Source of the DNA: Deinococcus taeanensis | GTDB lineage: Bacteria; Deinococcota; Deinococci; Deinococcales; Deinococcaceae | Direction of reading: 5' to 3' | Assembly (NCBI RefSeq): GCF_020229735.1 | Contig: NZ_CP083456.1 | Coordinates: 378,501-442,500, forward strand | Length of the DNA stretch: 64,000 nt | Shown: positions 47,218 through 59,112 of the stretch, in pieces | Numbering within the stretch: position 1 is the first letter of the stretch | Layout of the letters: each line of letters begins with the position of its first letter | Notes under the pieces: model-generated | What the model was told of the DNA's origin: nothing | Seen by the model: only the letters and a program-made list of their open reading frames with translations | Databases searched by the model: none | Program-made: the position numbers and the translations under genes

Positions 47218-47999
47218 GGTGCCTCCTGGGTGACGATCAGCTGAATGTCGGCCGCTTCTGCGGCGGTGCGGATGCGCTCGGGGAGCGGCTGGTCGGTGAC
47301 GAGCACGTCGACGTGGTCGAGGGTGGCGATGGTGGCCAGGGCGCGGCGCTCGAACTTGGAGTGGTCGAGCAGGGCCACGACCGTGCCGGCTGAGCGGATC
47401 AGGGTCTGCTTGGCGCCCACTTCGGGGAGGTGAGGGTCGGTGAAGCCGGTGTCGGGCGTGAACGCCTTGGCGGAGAAAAACACCTTGTCGGGGTGCAGGC
47501 GGGTCATGGTGTCCATGAAGAACGCCCCGACGAAGGACCGGGCCGGCGCGTGGAAGTTGCCGCCGACCATCAGGAAGGGCACGCCGTTGGCCGCCAGGAC
47601 GTTCGCGGCGTCGAGGCCGCTGACGATGGCGCTGACGTTGCGGGCGTGCAGGATGCGGGCCAGGGCGAGGGCGGTGGTGCTGGCGTCGAGGGCGACGACG
47701 TCGCCGTCGTCGATGAGGTTCAGGGCGGCGCGGGCGATGGCTTCCTTGGCTTCGGTGTGTTTGGTGGCGCGCAGCTGGTGCCCGACTTCCTCGCTGGTCT
47801 TCTCAAGGATGCGCGCGCCGCCGTGAATACGCTCGAGCAGGCCCTGTTCGGTGAGCTGGTCGATGTCGCGCCGGACAGTCATTTCGTGTACGCCGAGTTC
47901 GGCGGACAGGTCTTTGATCTTCACGACGCGCTCTGCCAGCGCGCGGCGCAGGATCAGGTGCTGGCGCTCGCTGCTCACCTTGGGCAGGTCGGTGGTCAT
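47214..47999 (-). CDS. DeoR-family regulator of the rhamnose operons
   Basis: I chose ATG 47999 because a -10-like TTAGAT lies exactly 6 nt upstream, fitting a leaderless transcript. An ATG at 48017 would start upstream of this box. The product has 261 residues. The DeoR HTH is [20 protein letters not shown], with [14 protein letters not shown] after it, followed by a sugar-phosphate-isomerase-like domain ([36 protein letters not shown]). It probably represses both divergent operons via the 9-bp half-sites at 48006-48014 and 48060-48068. The effector may be a phosphorylated rhamnose intermediate. Confidence 0.92.
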   Translation of the reverse strand: MTTDLPKVSSERQHLILRRALAERVVKIKDLSAELGVHEMTVRRDIDQLTEQGLLERIHGGARILEKTSEEVGHQLRATKHTEAKEAIARAALNLIDDGDVVALDASTTALALARILHARNVSAIVSGLDAANVLAANGVPFLMVGGNFHAPARSFVGAFFMDTMTRLHPDKVFFSAKAFTPDTGFTDPHLPEVGAKQTLIRSAGTVVALLDHSKFERRALATIATLDHVDVLVTDQPLPERIRTAAEAADIQLIVTQEAP

Positions 48000-48005
48000 G
48001 CCTAA

Positions 48006-48035
48006 ATCTAACACCATACGAACAAAAAATTACAA
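48006..48035 (-). promoter_or_regulatory. Leaderless-type promoter of the DeoR/rhaI operon
   Basis: On the minus strand a -35-like TTGTAA (48035-48030), an 18-nt spacer and -10 TTAGAT (48011-48006) are followed after 6 nt by ATG 47999. Start-proximal -10 boxes with leaderless mRNAs are common in Deinococcus. Confidence 0.6.
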
Positions 48036-48039
48036 GAGC

Positions 48040-48068
48040 TTGCATTTTTCTGAGTGATCGTGTTAGAT
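48040..48068 (+). promoter_or_regulatory. Promoter of the rhaM-rhaTPQS operon
   Basis: TTGCAT (48040-48045), a 17-nt spacer and TTAGAT (48063-48068) form a good housekeeping-sigma promoter. The -10 overlaps the operator half-site GTGTTAGAT. The leader to ATG 48136 is about 60 nt. Confidence 0.65.
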
Positions 48069-48135
48069 GACGAAGACAAACCCAACCTGACCTGCCCCAG
48101 GGACCGACCCGGTGGCGCACCCCCATGGAGAACCT

Positions 48136-48466
<331 letters not shown>

Positions 48467-48474
<8 letters not shown>

Positions 48475-49995
48475 CCAGCCCATCCTGGCCCTGCATCACG
48501 CCAGCAAGAGCTTCGGCCCGGTCCGCGCGCTTGTCGACGTGAGCCTGAACCTCCACGGCGGTGAGGCGCACGCCCTGCTCGGCGAGAACGGCGCAGGCAA
48601 AAGCACCCTCGTCAAGATCCTGGCCGGCGTGCACCGCGCCGACGGCGGCGCCCTGCACGTCGGCGGGCAGCCCCGCACCTTTCACTCCACCGCCGAGGCG
48701 CGCGCCGCCGGCATCGCCATCATCTACCAGGAACCCACCCTGTTCCCGGACCTCACCGTCGCCGAAAACGTCCTGATGGGCCGCCAGCCCCTAAAAGGCG
48801 GTGGGCGCATCGACCGGCGCGCCATGAACGCCCGGGTGGGCGAGCTTCTGCGTGACCTGGGCGTGCCGCTCGACCCGGACCGCCCCGTGCGCGGCCTGTC
48901 CATCGCCGACCAGCAGATCGTGGAGATCGCCAAGGCCCTGTCCTTCCAGGCGCGCGTGCTGATCATGGACGAACCCACCGCCGCCCTCACCGGCCAGGAA
49001 ACCGAGCGGCTCTTCCGGGTGGTCCGCACCCTGCGTGCCCGCGGCGCGGGCGTGCTGTTCATCACGCACCGCCTTGAGGAGGCGTTCGCGGAATGCCAGC
49101 GCTTCACGGTGATGCGCGACGGCCGCTGGGTCACCTCCGGCCCCGCTTCGGAGTTCACCATCGACAGCGTCGTGCGCAGCATGGTCGGCCGCGACGTCAG
49201 CGAGCTGTACCCCAAACAGGCGGTCACGCCCGGCGAGGTGGTCCTCGACGTGCGCGACCTCACGCGCCGGGGCGTGTTCCGCAGCGTCAGCTTCCAGGTG
49301 CGCCGCGGCGAGATCGTCGGGCTCGCCGGCCTCGTCGGGGCGGGGCGCAGCGAGGTCGCCCGCGCGATCTTCGGCATCGATCCGCGTGACGGCGGCGTGG
49401 TGCAGGTGCAGGGCCGCAGTATTCCCGGCGGCGACACCATCGCCGCGATGAGCGCCGGCATCGGCCTCGTGCCGGAAGACCGCCGGCAGCAGGGCCTGGT
49501 GATGGACATGTCCATTGAACGCAACGCCACCCTCGCGGTTCTGCCCCGCCTGCGCCGCGGCCTGCTGATGGACCGCGCCGCCGAGCACCGCACCGCCAGC
49601 GACTGGACCAGCCGCCTGCGGCTCAAGGCGCACCGCCTGACTGACCCGGTCAGTACCCTGTCCGGCGGCAACCAGCAGAAAGTGGTGCTCGCCAAGTGGC
49701 TCGCCACCGGCCCGGCCGTTCTGATCGTGGATGAACCCACCCGCGGCGTGGACGTCGGCGCCAAAGCCGAAGTGCACCGCACCCTGGCCGACCTGGCCGC
49801 CGCCGGGCTCGCGGTCGTCATGATCAGCTCGGATCTGCCGGAAGTGCTTGGCATGGCGGACCGCATCCTCGTGATGCGCGAAGGCGAGCTTGTCGGCGAA
49901 CTGCCGCGCGCGGCCGCGACCGAAGAAAGCGTGATGTACCTCGCCACCGGCCAGGGCGTGCCCCGGCGCGTGGCCGCCAGCCTGGGAGGCGTGGC

Positions 49996-49999
<4 letters not shown>
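48467..49999 (+). CDS. rhaT: Rhamnose ABC transporter ATP-binding protein (double ABC domain)
   Basis: TTG 48467 overlaps rhaM by 8 bp and follows AGGAGG at 9 nt. It gives 510 residues with two ABC domains, as in monosaccharide CUT2 importers. The first has Walker [10 protein letters not shown] and Walker [11 protein letters not shown]. The second has a degenerate Walker A-like [12 protein letters not shown], the signature [15 protein letters not shown] and Walker [14 protein letters not shown]. It powers rhamnose import with RhaP, RhaQ and RhaS. The symbol follows the Rhizobium ABC-type nomenclature, not the E. coli proton symporter RhaT. Confidence 0.92.
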
Positions 50000-52028
<2,029 letters not shown>

Positions 52029-52095
52029 CCCCCTGACCCCTACCCCCCGCCGCGCCCGCCCTGCCCCCGCCGCCCCTCACCCTGGAGGAACCCCC

Positions 52096-53091
52096 ATGCC
52101 CCACCGCAAAGCCCTGCTCGCCGCCCTGACCCTCGCCCTCGGCGCCGCCGCGCTCGCCCAGCCGGCCCTGCAAAAAGGCATCACCATCGCCTTCCTGCCC
52201 AAACAGGTGAACAACCCTTACTTCACCACCGCCTGGAAGGGCGGGGAGGCCGCCATCAAGGAATTCGCCGGGGTCGGCAAGCAGGTCGGGCCGTCCGACG
52301 CGGGTGCGAGCAGCCAGGTCAGCTACATCAACACCCTGCTCGCCCAGCGGCAGAAGGCCATCGTGGTGTCCGCCAGCGACGCCAACGCCCTCGTGCCGTA
52401 CCTCAAGCGCGCCATGGGCCAGGGTGTCAAGGTCGTGACCTACGACAGTGACGTCGCCAAAGACGGCCGCAACCTGTTCGTCAGTCAGGCCAGCGCCGAC
52501 ACCATCGCCCGCGACGAGGTCAAACTGCTGGCCCGGCAGATCGGCAACAAAGGCGAGATCGCCATCCTGTCGGCCACGCCCAACGCCACCAACCAGAACG
52601 CGTGGATCAAGGTGATGCAGGACGAACTCAAAAAACCCCAGTACAAGGACATGAAACTCGTCAAGATCGCCTACGGCAACGACGACGACCAGAAGTCCTT
52701 CACCGAGATGCAGGGCCTGATGCAGGCCTACCCGAACCTCAAGGGCGTCATCTCGCCCACCACGGTGGGCATCAGCGCCGCCGCCCGCTACCTGTCGGGC
52801 AGCCCCTACAAGGGCAAGGTCGCCCTGACCGGGCTGGGCACGCCCAACCAGATGCGTGAATTCGTGAAGAACGGCACCGTGCAGGGCTTCGCCCTCTGGA
52901 ACCCCGAAGACCTCGGTTACCTCGCCTCCTACGCCGCCGCGGCGCTGGTCAGCGGGCAGATCACCGGCAAGGAAGGCGAGAAGTTCAGCGCCGGGAAACT
53001 CGGTCAGCGCATCGTCGGCAAGGACGGCGTCGTCATCCTCGGGCCGCTGACGGTGTTCGACAAGAGCAACATCGACAAATTCAACTTCTGA
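52096..53091 (+). CDS. rhaS: Rhamnose-binding ABC substrate-binding protein
   Basis: The 331-residue protein has GGAGGAA before the ATG, a signal peptide (MPHRKALLAALTLALGAAA, cleavage near LAQ) and no lipobox. It is a periplasmic-binding-protein-like domain of the RbsB/LacI type: IAFLPKQVNNPYFTTAWKGG, QRQKAIVVSASDANALVPYL and FVKNGTVQGFALWNPEDLGY, as in RhaS-type proteins. It captures extracytoplasmic rhamnose. It is last in the operon and followed by a strong hairpin. Confidence 0.92.
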   Translation: MPHRKALLAALTLALGAAALAQPALQKGITIAFLPKQVNNPYFTTAWKGGEAAIKEFAGVGKQVGPSDAGASSQVSYINTLLAQRQKAIVVSASDANALVPYLKRAMGQGVKVVTYDSDVAKDGRNLFVSQASADTIARDEVKLLARQIGNKGEIAILSATPNATNQNAWIKVMQDELKKPQYKDMKLVKIAYGNDDDQKSFTEMQGLMQAYPNLKGVISPTTVGISAAARYLSGSPYKGKVALTGLGTPNQMREFVKNGTVQGFALWNPEDLGYLASYAAAALVSGQITGKEGEKFSAGKLGQRIVGKDGVVILGPLTVFDKSNIDKFNF

Positions 53092-53096
53092 TCAGT

Positions 53097-53142
53097 GCAC
53101 GGGGCGCGCCCTGCCGGTGACCCGGCGGGGCGCGCCCCGTGC
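53097..53142. terminator. Strong terminator after rhaS
   Basis: GCACGGGGCGCGCCC (53097-53111) pairs perfectly with GGGCGCGCCCCGTGC (53128-53142), with an inner CCGG pair. It starts 6 bp after the rhaS stop. Confidence 0.8.
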
Positions 53143-53265
53143 CGGGATGGACCGGGGGCACGGCTCTTCCCGCGCGCGGTGGGGCCGGGAACAGGGAGGT
53201 CAGCAGCAGGGGCGGCCCGCCCCGGCGCCGCGGCCCCCTGGCCGGCGCGGCGTTCAGACGCACGC

Positions 53266-53294
53266 GGGGACGGTCACGCCGCGTGACCGTCCCC
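53266..53294. terminator. Terminator of the second liv operon (minus strand)
   Basis: GGGGACGGTCACG (53266-53278) pairs with CGTGACCGTCCCC (53282-53294) across CCG. It lies 30 bp beyond the stop of the LivF-like gene at 53324. Confidence 0.75.
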
Positions 53295-53323
53295 GTGAAC
53301 CGCGTGCCCGCTCTCCGGTCTGT

Positions 53324-54028
53324 TCAGCCGCCCAGGTAGGCGTGCAGCACCCGCTCGTCGTTGACGAGTTCGGCACTCACGCCGCTGAAGGTCAGCTGGC
53401 CCGCCTCAAGAACGTACGTGCGGTGGCTGGCGTTCATGGCGAGCCGGGCGTTCTGCTCCACAAGCAGGATCGTGACGCCCTGCTCGTTCAGTTCGCGGAT
53501 GATGCCGAAAATCTCCCGCACGATGATCGGCGCCAGGCCCAGGCTGGGTTCGTCCAGCAGCAGCAGCCGGGGCCGGCTCATCAGGGCCCGGGCAATCGCG
53601 AGCATCTGCTGCTCGCCCCCCGAGAGCGTGCCGGCCAGCTGATCGCGGCGTTCACCCAGGCGCGGAAAGCGCTCGTACATCTGGTTCAGGTCCGCGCGGA
53701 TGTTGTCCCGGCGGGTGTACGCGCCGAGCTCCAGGTTGTCCTGCACGCTCTGCCGGGCCAGCACCTGCCGCCCTTCGGGGCTCTGCGCGACGCCCAGCCG
53801 GACGACCTCATCGGCGGGCGCACGGGTGATGTCCCGCCCGGCGAAGGTGATGCGGCCGGCGGCGGGGCGCATCAGCCGCGACACGGCGCGCAGCGTGGTG
53901 GTTTTGCCCGCGCCGTTCGCGCCGATCAGGGTCACCACCTCGCCCTCCTCGACCGACAGGGAGACGCCGCGCACCGCCTGAATCGCGCCGTAGTTCACGT
54001 TGAGGTTCTCAATCTCGAGCAGTGGCAT
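53324..54028 (-). CDS. Branched-chain-type ABC transporter ATP-binding protein (LivF-like), second cluster
   Basis: The 234-residue product starts at ATG 54028, overlapping the LivG stop by one base (TGATG). A GTG one codon upstream is also possible. Walker A is GANGAGKTT, the signature is LSGGEQQMLAIARAL, Walker B is LLLDEPSLGLAP, and VEQNARLAM has Gln in place of the switch His as usual for LivF. It is last in the operon livJ-livH-livM-livG-livF. Confidence 0.94.
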   Translation of the reverse strand: MPLLEIENLNVNYGAIQAVRGVSLSVEEGEVVTLIGANGAGKTTTLRAVSRLMRPAAGRITFAGRDITRAPADEVVRLGVAQSPEGRQVLARQSVQDNLELGAYTRRDNIRADLNQMYERFPRLGERRDQLAGTLSGGEQQMLAIARALMSRPRLLLLDEPSLGLAPIIVREIFGIIRELNEQGVTILLVEQNARLAMNASHRTYVLEAGQLTFSGVSAELVNDERVLHAYLGG

Positions 54029-54804
54029 CACTCGCCTCCCAGGTACGCTTCGATCACTCTGGGGTCGCGCTGCACGCCCGCGGGGTCGCCCACTGCGATC
54101 AGCTGCCCGAAGTTCAGGACGGCCACGCGGTCACACAGGTCCATGACCAGCGGCACGTGATGCTCGATCACCAGCACGGTGAGGTCGAACTGGTCACGCA
54201 CCTGCCGGATGAAGCCGGTCAGCTGGCCTTTCTCAGCGGTGTTCATGCCGGCGGCCGGCTCGTCGAGCAGCAGGACGCGCGGTTCGGTGGCGAGGGCCCG
54301 GGCGATCTCGAGGCGCCGCTGGTCGCCGTAGCTGAAGTTCCCGGCCAGTTCACCGGCGCGGTCGCCCATGCCCACGAGGTCCAGCAGTTCCCAGGCGCGC
54401 CGGTTCACCTGCGCCTCCTCGGCGCGCGCCGCGCCGAACACGCCGCGCCACAGGCCGGCGTGCGTGCGGGCGTGCTGCGCGATCTGAACGTTCTCCAGGG
54501 CGCTCAGGCCGCGGAACAGCCGGATGTTCTGGAAGGTGCGGCTCAGGCCGAGCGCAGCCACCCGGTGCGGCTGCAGGCCCGTGACCCGCTGGCCGCGGTA
54601 GGTCAGGGTCCCGCTTGAGGGCGGCGTGAGGCCGGTCATGAGGTTGAACAGCGTGGTCTTGCCAGCGCCGTTCGGGCCGATCAGGCCGAAGATCTCGCCT
54701 TCGTACACGTCGAAGCTCACGTCGTTCACGGCCACAAGCCCGCCGAAACGCCGGGTCATGTTGCGCGCCTCCAGCACAGGCGGGGCGGAGGGAGCGGCCG
54801 TCAT
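54028..54804 (-). CDS. Branched-chain-type ABC transporter ATP-binding protein (LivG-like), second cluster
   Basis: The product has 258 residues. Walker A is [29 protein letters not shown] is typical of LivG, the signature is [15 protein letters not shown], Walker B is [11 protein letters not shown], and the switch His is in [11 protein letters not shown]. It overlaps livM by 4 bp. The gene order and close spacing indicate one transcript. Confidence 0.94.
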   Translation of the reverse strand: MTAAPSAPPVLEARNMTRRFGGLVAVNDVSFDVYEGEIFGLIGPNGAGKTTLFNLMTGLTPPSSGTLTYRGQRVTGLQPHRVAALGLSRTFQNIRLFRGLSALENVQIAQHARTHAGLWRGVFGAARAEEAQVNRRAWELLDLVGMGDRAGELAGNFSYGDQRRLEIARALATEPRVLLLDEPAAGMNTAEKGQLTGFIRQVRDQFDLTVLVIEHHVPLVMDLCDRVAVLNFGQLIAVGDPAGVQRDPRVIEAYLGGE

Positions 54805-55739
54805 GGGTTCACCTTGGCGGCCGCGGCCGGGCCCTGCGGCGCGGGCCGCTGCGGCGGCCGGGGCCGGCCGAGCCGCTCAAGGGCGCCCACGATGCCCTGC
54901 GGGAGGTACAGGCTGGCGACGACGAGCACCAGACCGTTGAGCACCAGCCGCCAGTCGGCCAGGAAGCGCAGGACCTCGGGAATGGCCGCCAGCAGCGCGC
55001 CGCCCACCACGGGGCCCCAGATGTTGCGGCTTCCGCCGATCAGGACGGCCGCGAGAATGGTGATGCTCGAATCGAAGGTGCCCTGCTTGGCGTTCCAGGT
55101 GTTCAGGAACGGCGCGCTCATGGCGCCGACCAGGCCGGCGAGGACGGCGCCGATCACGAAGGCCAGCACCTTGTACTGCGTGGGCGGCACGCCCATGGCG
55201 TCCGCGGCGAGTTCATCCTCGCGCAGGGCGCGCAGGGCGCGGCCCACCCGGGAGCGCTCGAGCTGGCGGGCGAACAGCAGGGTCAGGGCCAGCAGCGGCC
55301 CGAACAGGAAGATGTACTGCCAGCGGTCCTGAAACCCGAAGGTCTGCGGAATGCCGAAAATGCCGACCGCGCCGCCGGTCACCGTGAGGTTCAGGGACAC
55401 CACGCGCAGAATTTCGACGAAGGCGATGGTGGCGAGCGCGAGGTAGATGCCGCGCAGGCGCAGGGCGGGTACGCCCACAACGACGCCCATCAGCCCGCCG
55501 ATCAGTGCGCCGGCCAGCCACGTGAGAGGGAACATGCCGTTGCCGAGCGCGTCACGCAGGCCGCCGAAGGCAGGATTGGTGAGGAGAATGGCGGCGGCGT
55601 AGCCGCCCAGGGCGTAGAACCCGGGGCTGGCGAGGCTCAGCTGGCCTGCCTGCAGGGGGAAGTACAGGCTCAGGCCCAGCAGGCTGGCCTGCAGCATCGT
55701 GGCGATCAGGAACCCGTAGGTTGAGAGGAAGTCGCTCAC
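54801..55739 (-). CDS. Branched-chain-type ABC transporter permease (LivM-like), second cluster
   Basis: The 312-residue membrane protein includes [40 protein letters not shown] and [17 protein letters not shown]. Its N-terminus is short compared with the LivM at 16750. It pairs with the LivH-like protein 1 bp upstream. Confidence 0.93.
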   Translation of the reverse strand: MSDFLSTYGFLIATMLQASLLGLSLYFPLQAGQLSLASPGFYALGGYAAAILLTNPAFGGLRDALGNGMFPLTWLAGALIGGLMGVVVGVPALRLRGIYLALATIAFVEILRVVSLNLTVTGGAVGIFGIPQTFGFQDRWQYIFLFGPLLALTLLFARQLERSRVGRALRALREDELAADAMGVPPTQYKVLAFVIGAVLAGLVGAMSAPFLNTWNAKQGTFDSSITILAAVLIGGSRNIWGPVVGGALLAAIPEVLRFLADWRLVLNGLVLVVASLYLPQGIVGALERLGRPRPPQRPAPQGPAAAAKVNP

Positions 55740-55740
55740 G

Positions 55741-56715
55741 TTACACCTTCTGGATGGCGCTGCGCCCCAGCAGACCCTGCGGACGCACGAGAAGAATGAT
55801 GAACAGCAGCGCGAACGCCACGGCGTCCTTGTACGCCGAGTAGTCGGCCGGCACGAACGCCTCGGCCAGGCCGATCACGAGGCCGCCGAGCACGGCGCCC
55901 GGAATGCTGCCTAGCCCCCCGAGGACGATCACAGCGAGTCCTTTGAGGCCGTACGCCACGCCGAAGTAGGGTCCGGCCACACCGAACGCGGTGCCGACCA
56001 GTGTTCCGGCGAGGCCGCCGACGAAACCCGAAAGGAAGAAGGTGATCACGATGAAGCGGTCCACGCTGATGCCCAGCAGAGAAGCGGTGGTCGGGTTCTC
56101 GGCCACGGCGCGAAGGGCCTTGCCGATCTTGGTGCGCCCGATCACGAAGCCGAGCACGGCCAGCATCACGAGGCTGACAGCGAAGATGACGACCTGCACG
56201 GTGCGGATGATGACCACGTTGCCGCCCAGCGTGAACGACAGTGCGGGGCGCACCTCGCCGTAGGCGTCGGAGGGGAAGTTGTAGATTTCGGCGCCCACGA
56301 GCAGCTGGATCAGGTTGACGATCACCAGCGCCACGCCGAGGGAACTGACCAGCGCCAGCAGCGGGTCGGCGCCGCGGGAGCGCATGGGGCGGAAGGCGAC
56401 CCGTTCGATCAGCACGGCGACCAGGCCGGCCAGGGCGGCGCCGACCAGGGTGGCCAGGGCGAAGGTCACCGGGTGTCCGGACAGCGGCGAGCCGCCCGGG
56501 AACAGGTTGACGCCCTTGAACAGGCCGTTGTTCTCGAACTGACCGACCACCAGCGTGTACGTGAAGTACGCGCCGAGGGTGAACACCGCGCCGTGCGCGA
56601 AATTGATGATGCCGAGGATCGAGAAGACCAGCGTGTAGCCCAGCGCGAAAATCGCGTACACGCTGCCGATCGCCAGGCCGTTGAGGAGGTTCTGGAGAAG
56701 TGCGCTCAGTTCCAT
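55741..56715 (-). CDS. Branched-chain-type ABC transporter permease (LivH-like), second cluster
   Basis: The 324-residue membrane protein has LLNGLAIGSVYAIFALGYTL, then INFAHGAVFTLGAYF and VIVLGGLGSIPGAVLGG. Both LivH signature regions are present, separated by GRTKIGKALRAVAENPTTAS. It is 67 bp downstream of the binding-protein gene. Confidence 0.93.
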   Translation of the reverse strand: MELSALLQNLLNGLAIGSVYAIFALGYTLVFSILGIINFAHGAVFTLGAYFTYTLVVGQFENNGLFKGVNLFPGGSPLSGHPVTFALATLVGAALAGLVAVLIERVAFRPMRSRGADPLLALVSSLGVALVIVNLIQLLVGAEIYNFPSDAYGEVRPALSFTLGGNVVIIRTVQVVIFAVSLVMLAVLGFVIGRTKIGKALRAVAENPTTASLLGISVDRFIVITFFLSGFVGGLAGTLVGTAFGVAGPYFGVAYGLKGLAVIVLGGLGSIPGAVLGGLVIGLAEAFVPADYSAYKDAVAFALLFIILLVRPQGLLGRSAIQKV

Positions 56716-56782
56716 GGGAGTCCTTTTCAGCCGACCGCCGCCAGCGTGTGGTGCAGGCTGACGGCGGCGGTCGGGCGGGAGG

Positions 56783-57952
56783 TTATTTCAGGTAGACGAA
56801 GGAGCCGGTCTTGGCGTCTTTCATCTTGATCTGCGCCACGTAGAACTCTTTCTGGATGATCTCGCCTTCTTTGTCGAAGGCCAGCAGGCCCAGGGGCGTG
56901 TTGTACTTGCCGAGCAGAATCTGTTTGTTCAGTTCCACGCGCAGGTCGTCGAGGTCCCAGGTGTTGAGCTTCTTCTTGCGGTCGATGACCTTCAGGGCCT
57001 CGACCATGACCTGCACGCCGGCGTAGGCCTGCGCGGCGAACTGCGGGGGCGCTTTCTTGTACTGCGCGCTGTATTCCTTGACGAACACCTGGTTGGCGGC
57101 GCTGGACTGCGCGGGGCTGTAGGCCTGCGCGATAATCACGCCGTCGCACAGTTTCTGGCACACCGGGAACATGTTGGAGGTGTTCATGCCGTTGCCGCCG
57201 ATGATCAGGCCCTTGTAGCCGAGCTGGCGCAGCTGCTTGATGAGGTTGCCGCCGTCGGCCGCGAGGCCGGAGATGATCACGAGGTCCACCTTGGCGTTCA
57301 GCACGGCCGTGACCTGCGTGGTGAAGTCGGTGTCGGTCGTCTGGAACTTCTGTACGGTGGCGAGGTTCAGGCCCTGCGCCTTGACGGTTTCCTGGAAGGT
57401 GCCGGTCTCGCTGGTGGAGAAGGCGTCGTTCTGCGCGTACAGCACGGCGACGTCTTTGATCTTGGGGTCGAGTTTCAGGGCCTGGCGCACGGCGTTCGGG
57501 GCGACCACAGCCACGGGCGCCGACACGCGCGCGATGAAGTTGCCGATCTGCGGAATGCCCTTGGCGGTGTTGCTGGGCCCGAGCACCGGCACCTTGGCGC
57601 GCTCGGCGATGGGGTCGGACGCGAAGGCCTGCTGCGAGAGGGTCGGTCCGACGATTCCGATCACGCGGTCTTTGGTGATCAGGGTCTGGAAGGCGTTGAT
57701 GGCGCCGGCCTCGTCACCGCCGGTGTCCTGGAACACCAGTTTGAAAGGCGTGCCGTTGATACCGCCGCGGGCGTTGAGGTACTTCTCGGCGAATCGGGCG
57801 CCGATGACCTGTTCCTGGCCGAGCAGGGCGGTGTTGCTCGTCTGGGCCACCGCCACGCCGATGGTGATGGTGTCGACTTTCTGGGCGTGGGCGAGGCCGA
57901 GTGTGAGGCTCAGGGTGGCGCACAGGGCGCCGTTCAGGGAAATCCGTGCCAT
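56783..57952 (-). CDS. Branched-chain-type substrate-binding protein (LivJ-like), second cluster
   Basis: I chose ATG 57952 (MARISLNGALCATLSLTLG), preceded by AAAGGAG. It gives 389 residues with a signal peptide ending AHAQ. Features: VAVAQTSNTALLGQEQVIGA, GINGTPFKLVFQDTGGDEAG, IVGPTLSQQAFASDPIAER and GPSNTAKGIP, typical of amino-acid or amide-binding proteins of Peripla_BP_6. It is first in the operon and divergent from the sensor-like and GntR genes. Confidence 0.93.
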   Translation of the reverse strand: MARISLNGALCATLSLTLGLAHAQKVDTITIGVAVAQTSNTALLGQEQVIGARFAEKYLNARGGINGTPFKLVFQDTGGDEAGAINAFQTLITKDRVIGIVGPTLSQQAFASDPIAERAKVPVLGPSNTAKGIPQIGNFIARVSAPVAVVAPNAVRQALKLDPKIKDVAVLYAQNDAFSTSETGTFQETVKAQGLNLATVQKFQTTDTDFTTQVTAVLNAKVDLVIISGLAADGGNLIKQLRQLGYKGLIIGGNGMNTSNMFPVCQKLCDGVIIAQAYSPAQSSAANQVFVKEYSAQYKKAPPQFAAQAYAGVQVMVEALKVIDRKKKLNTWDLDDLRVELNKQILLGKYNTPLGLLAFDKEGEIIQKEFYVAQIKMKDAKTGSFVYLK

Positions 57953-58094
57953 CAAAGCTCCTTTGGGATGTGCCGCCGTCGCCGGTGTCTCCGGCCGAGG
58001 GCGCATCGCCGGTCCGCGGCGCTCCGGGCGGCGGACTTGTGTTGTGGGACAGCGTGAGTGTAGGCTGAGCGTCCGATCAAGTCAACTGTTTGAA

Positions 58095-58105
58095 TGGTCA
58101 GATCA
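58095..58105. promoter_or_regulatory. FadR/GntR-like operator
   Basis: TGGTCAGATCA resembles the FCD-type GntR consensus TGGTnnnACCA (one mismatch in the right half). It sits in the divergent region between the liv operon (start 57952) and the operon that encodes a GntR/FCD regulator at 59109. Confidence 0.5.
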
Positions 58106-58158
58106 ATAGACCGGGTACAAGATTCTCATTCACGGTGACGTGTCACCCTGGAGAACGC

Positions 58159-59112
58159 ATGACCGCGACCACCACCCCCACCGTTCCCACTGCCCGGCGC
58201 CCCCCGCGCCGCCTGGGCCTGCGCACGAAAGCCCTGCTGATCACCGTGCTGCCCGTCCTGCTTCTTGGCGTGATGGTGAGCGCGATCCTCACGGCGCAAC
58301 GGCACACCGAACTGCGCGCCATCTCCCGCTCACTGAGCGCCTCAGTAGCGAGCGTCCTGGCCAGCACGCTGGACGTCACCGACCTGACCCAGGTGAACAC
58401 CCAGCTGCGCGCCGCCGTCACCTCACCCAGCGTCGCCTTCATCGACGTGCAGCCCGCCGGGGACGCGCCGCGTTACTTCACGAGCGACACCCCGCAGACT
58501 GACTGGCTGCTGCGCGCGCAACTCGACGCCTTCTTCCGCAACCAGCCCGGGCAAACCCACTTTGCGCTGCGCGACACCCATGTCGATGCCTACCGCGCCG
58601 CCGAGGCCGTCCTGGACGAACGCGCTCCTCAAAGTGTCCGCGAGCACATACAGGAAGCCATCCGCACCCTGTCTGCCACACTCGGCCAGCAGCAGACCTA
58701 CGAAGTCACGCAACTCGACGTGTACGACACGCCCGGCGGCACCCGCGCCCTGCGCCTGCCCGGCGAAACCGCCCCGCGCGGCACCCGGCTGTTCCACGTG
58801 GCCATCGGCGTCACCCTCGGTCACCTGAACACCGACCTCCAGCGTCAACTGCTGCTGGTCCTGCTGGCCTGCGCCGTCACCGCTCTCACTGCCGCCCTGC
58901 TCGCCTACCACGCCGTGCGCCGCCTGGTGCACGTAATTCTCGCCATCACCGACGCCGCGCAGCAGGCCAGTCTCGGACAACTCAGTGAGCCCATCCGTAT
59001 CCGCACCCGCGGCCGGCCCGACGAACTCACCGACCTCGTCGGCGCCATCGAGCGGCTGAGGGTCAGCCTGCACCTGGCCCTGAGCCGCCTGCGGCCCGGA
59101 GGCCGCGGGTGA
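58159..59112 (+). CDS. Membrane sensor-like protein with HAMP-like segment and no output domain
   Basis: I chose ATG 58159, preceded by GGAGAA, giving 317 residues. A basic cytoplasmic N-terminus (RRPPRRLGLRTK) precedes one membrane helix (about 25-46), then about 185 residues outside the membrane, a second helix (LLLVLLACAVTALTAALLAY) and a HAMP-like cytoplasmic segment (AQQASLGQLSEPIRIRTRGR, DELTDLVGAIERL) where the protein ends. The layout is that of a chemoreceptor or histidine kinase without its signalling part. It overlaps the GntR gene by 4 bp (GTGA), so they are translated together and may form one sensing unit for the liv-type transporter. Confidence 0.8.
   Translation: MTATTTPTVPTARRPPRRLGLRTKALLITVLPVLLLGVMVSAILTAQRHTELRAISRSLSASVASVLASTLDVTDLTQVNTQLRAAVTSPSVAFIDVQPAGDAPRYFTSDTPQTDWLLRAQLDAFFRNQPGQTHFALRDTHVDAYRAAEAVLDERAPQSVREHIQEAIRTLSATLGQQQTYEVTQLDVYDTPGGTRALRLPGETAPRGTRLFHVAIGVTLGHLNTDLQRQLLLVLLACAVTALTAALLAYHAVRRLVHVILAITDAAQQASLGQLSEPIRIRTRGRPDELTDLVGAIERLRVSLHLALSRLRPGGRG

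Larger units (their letters stand above)
48006..48068. promoter_or_regulatory. Divergent operator: paired 9-bp half-sites
   Basis: ATCTAACAC (48006-48014) and GTGTTAGAT (48060-48068) are perfect inverted copies 45 nt apart. Each covers the -10 box of one of the two divergent promoters. The layout suits a DeoR-type repressor looping or blocking both promoters. Confidence 0.7.
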
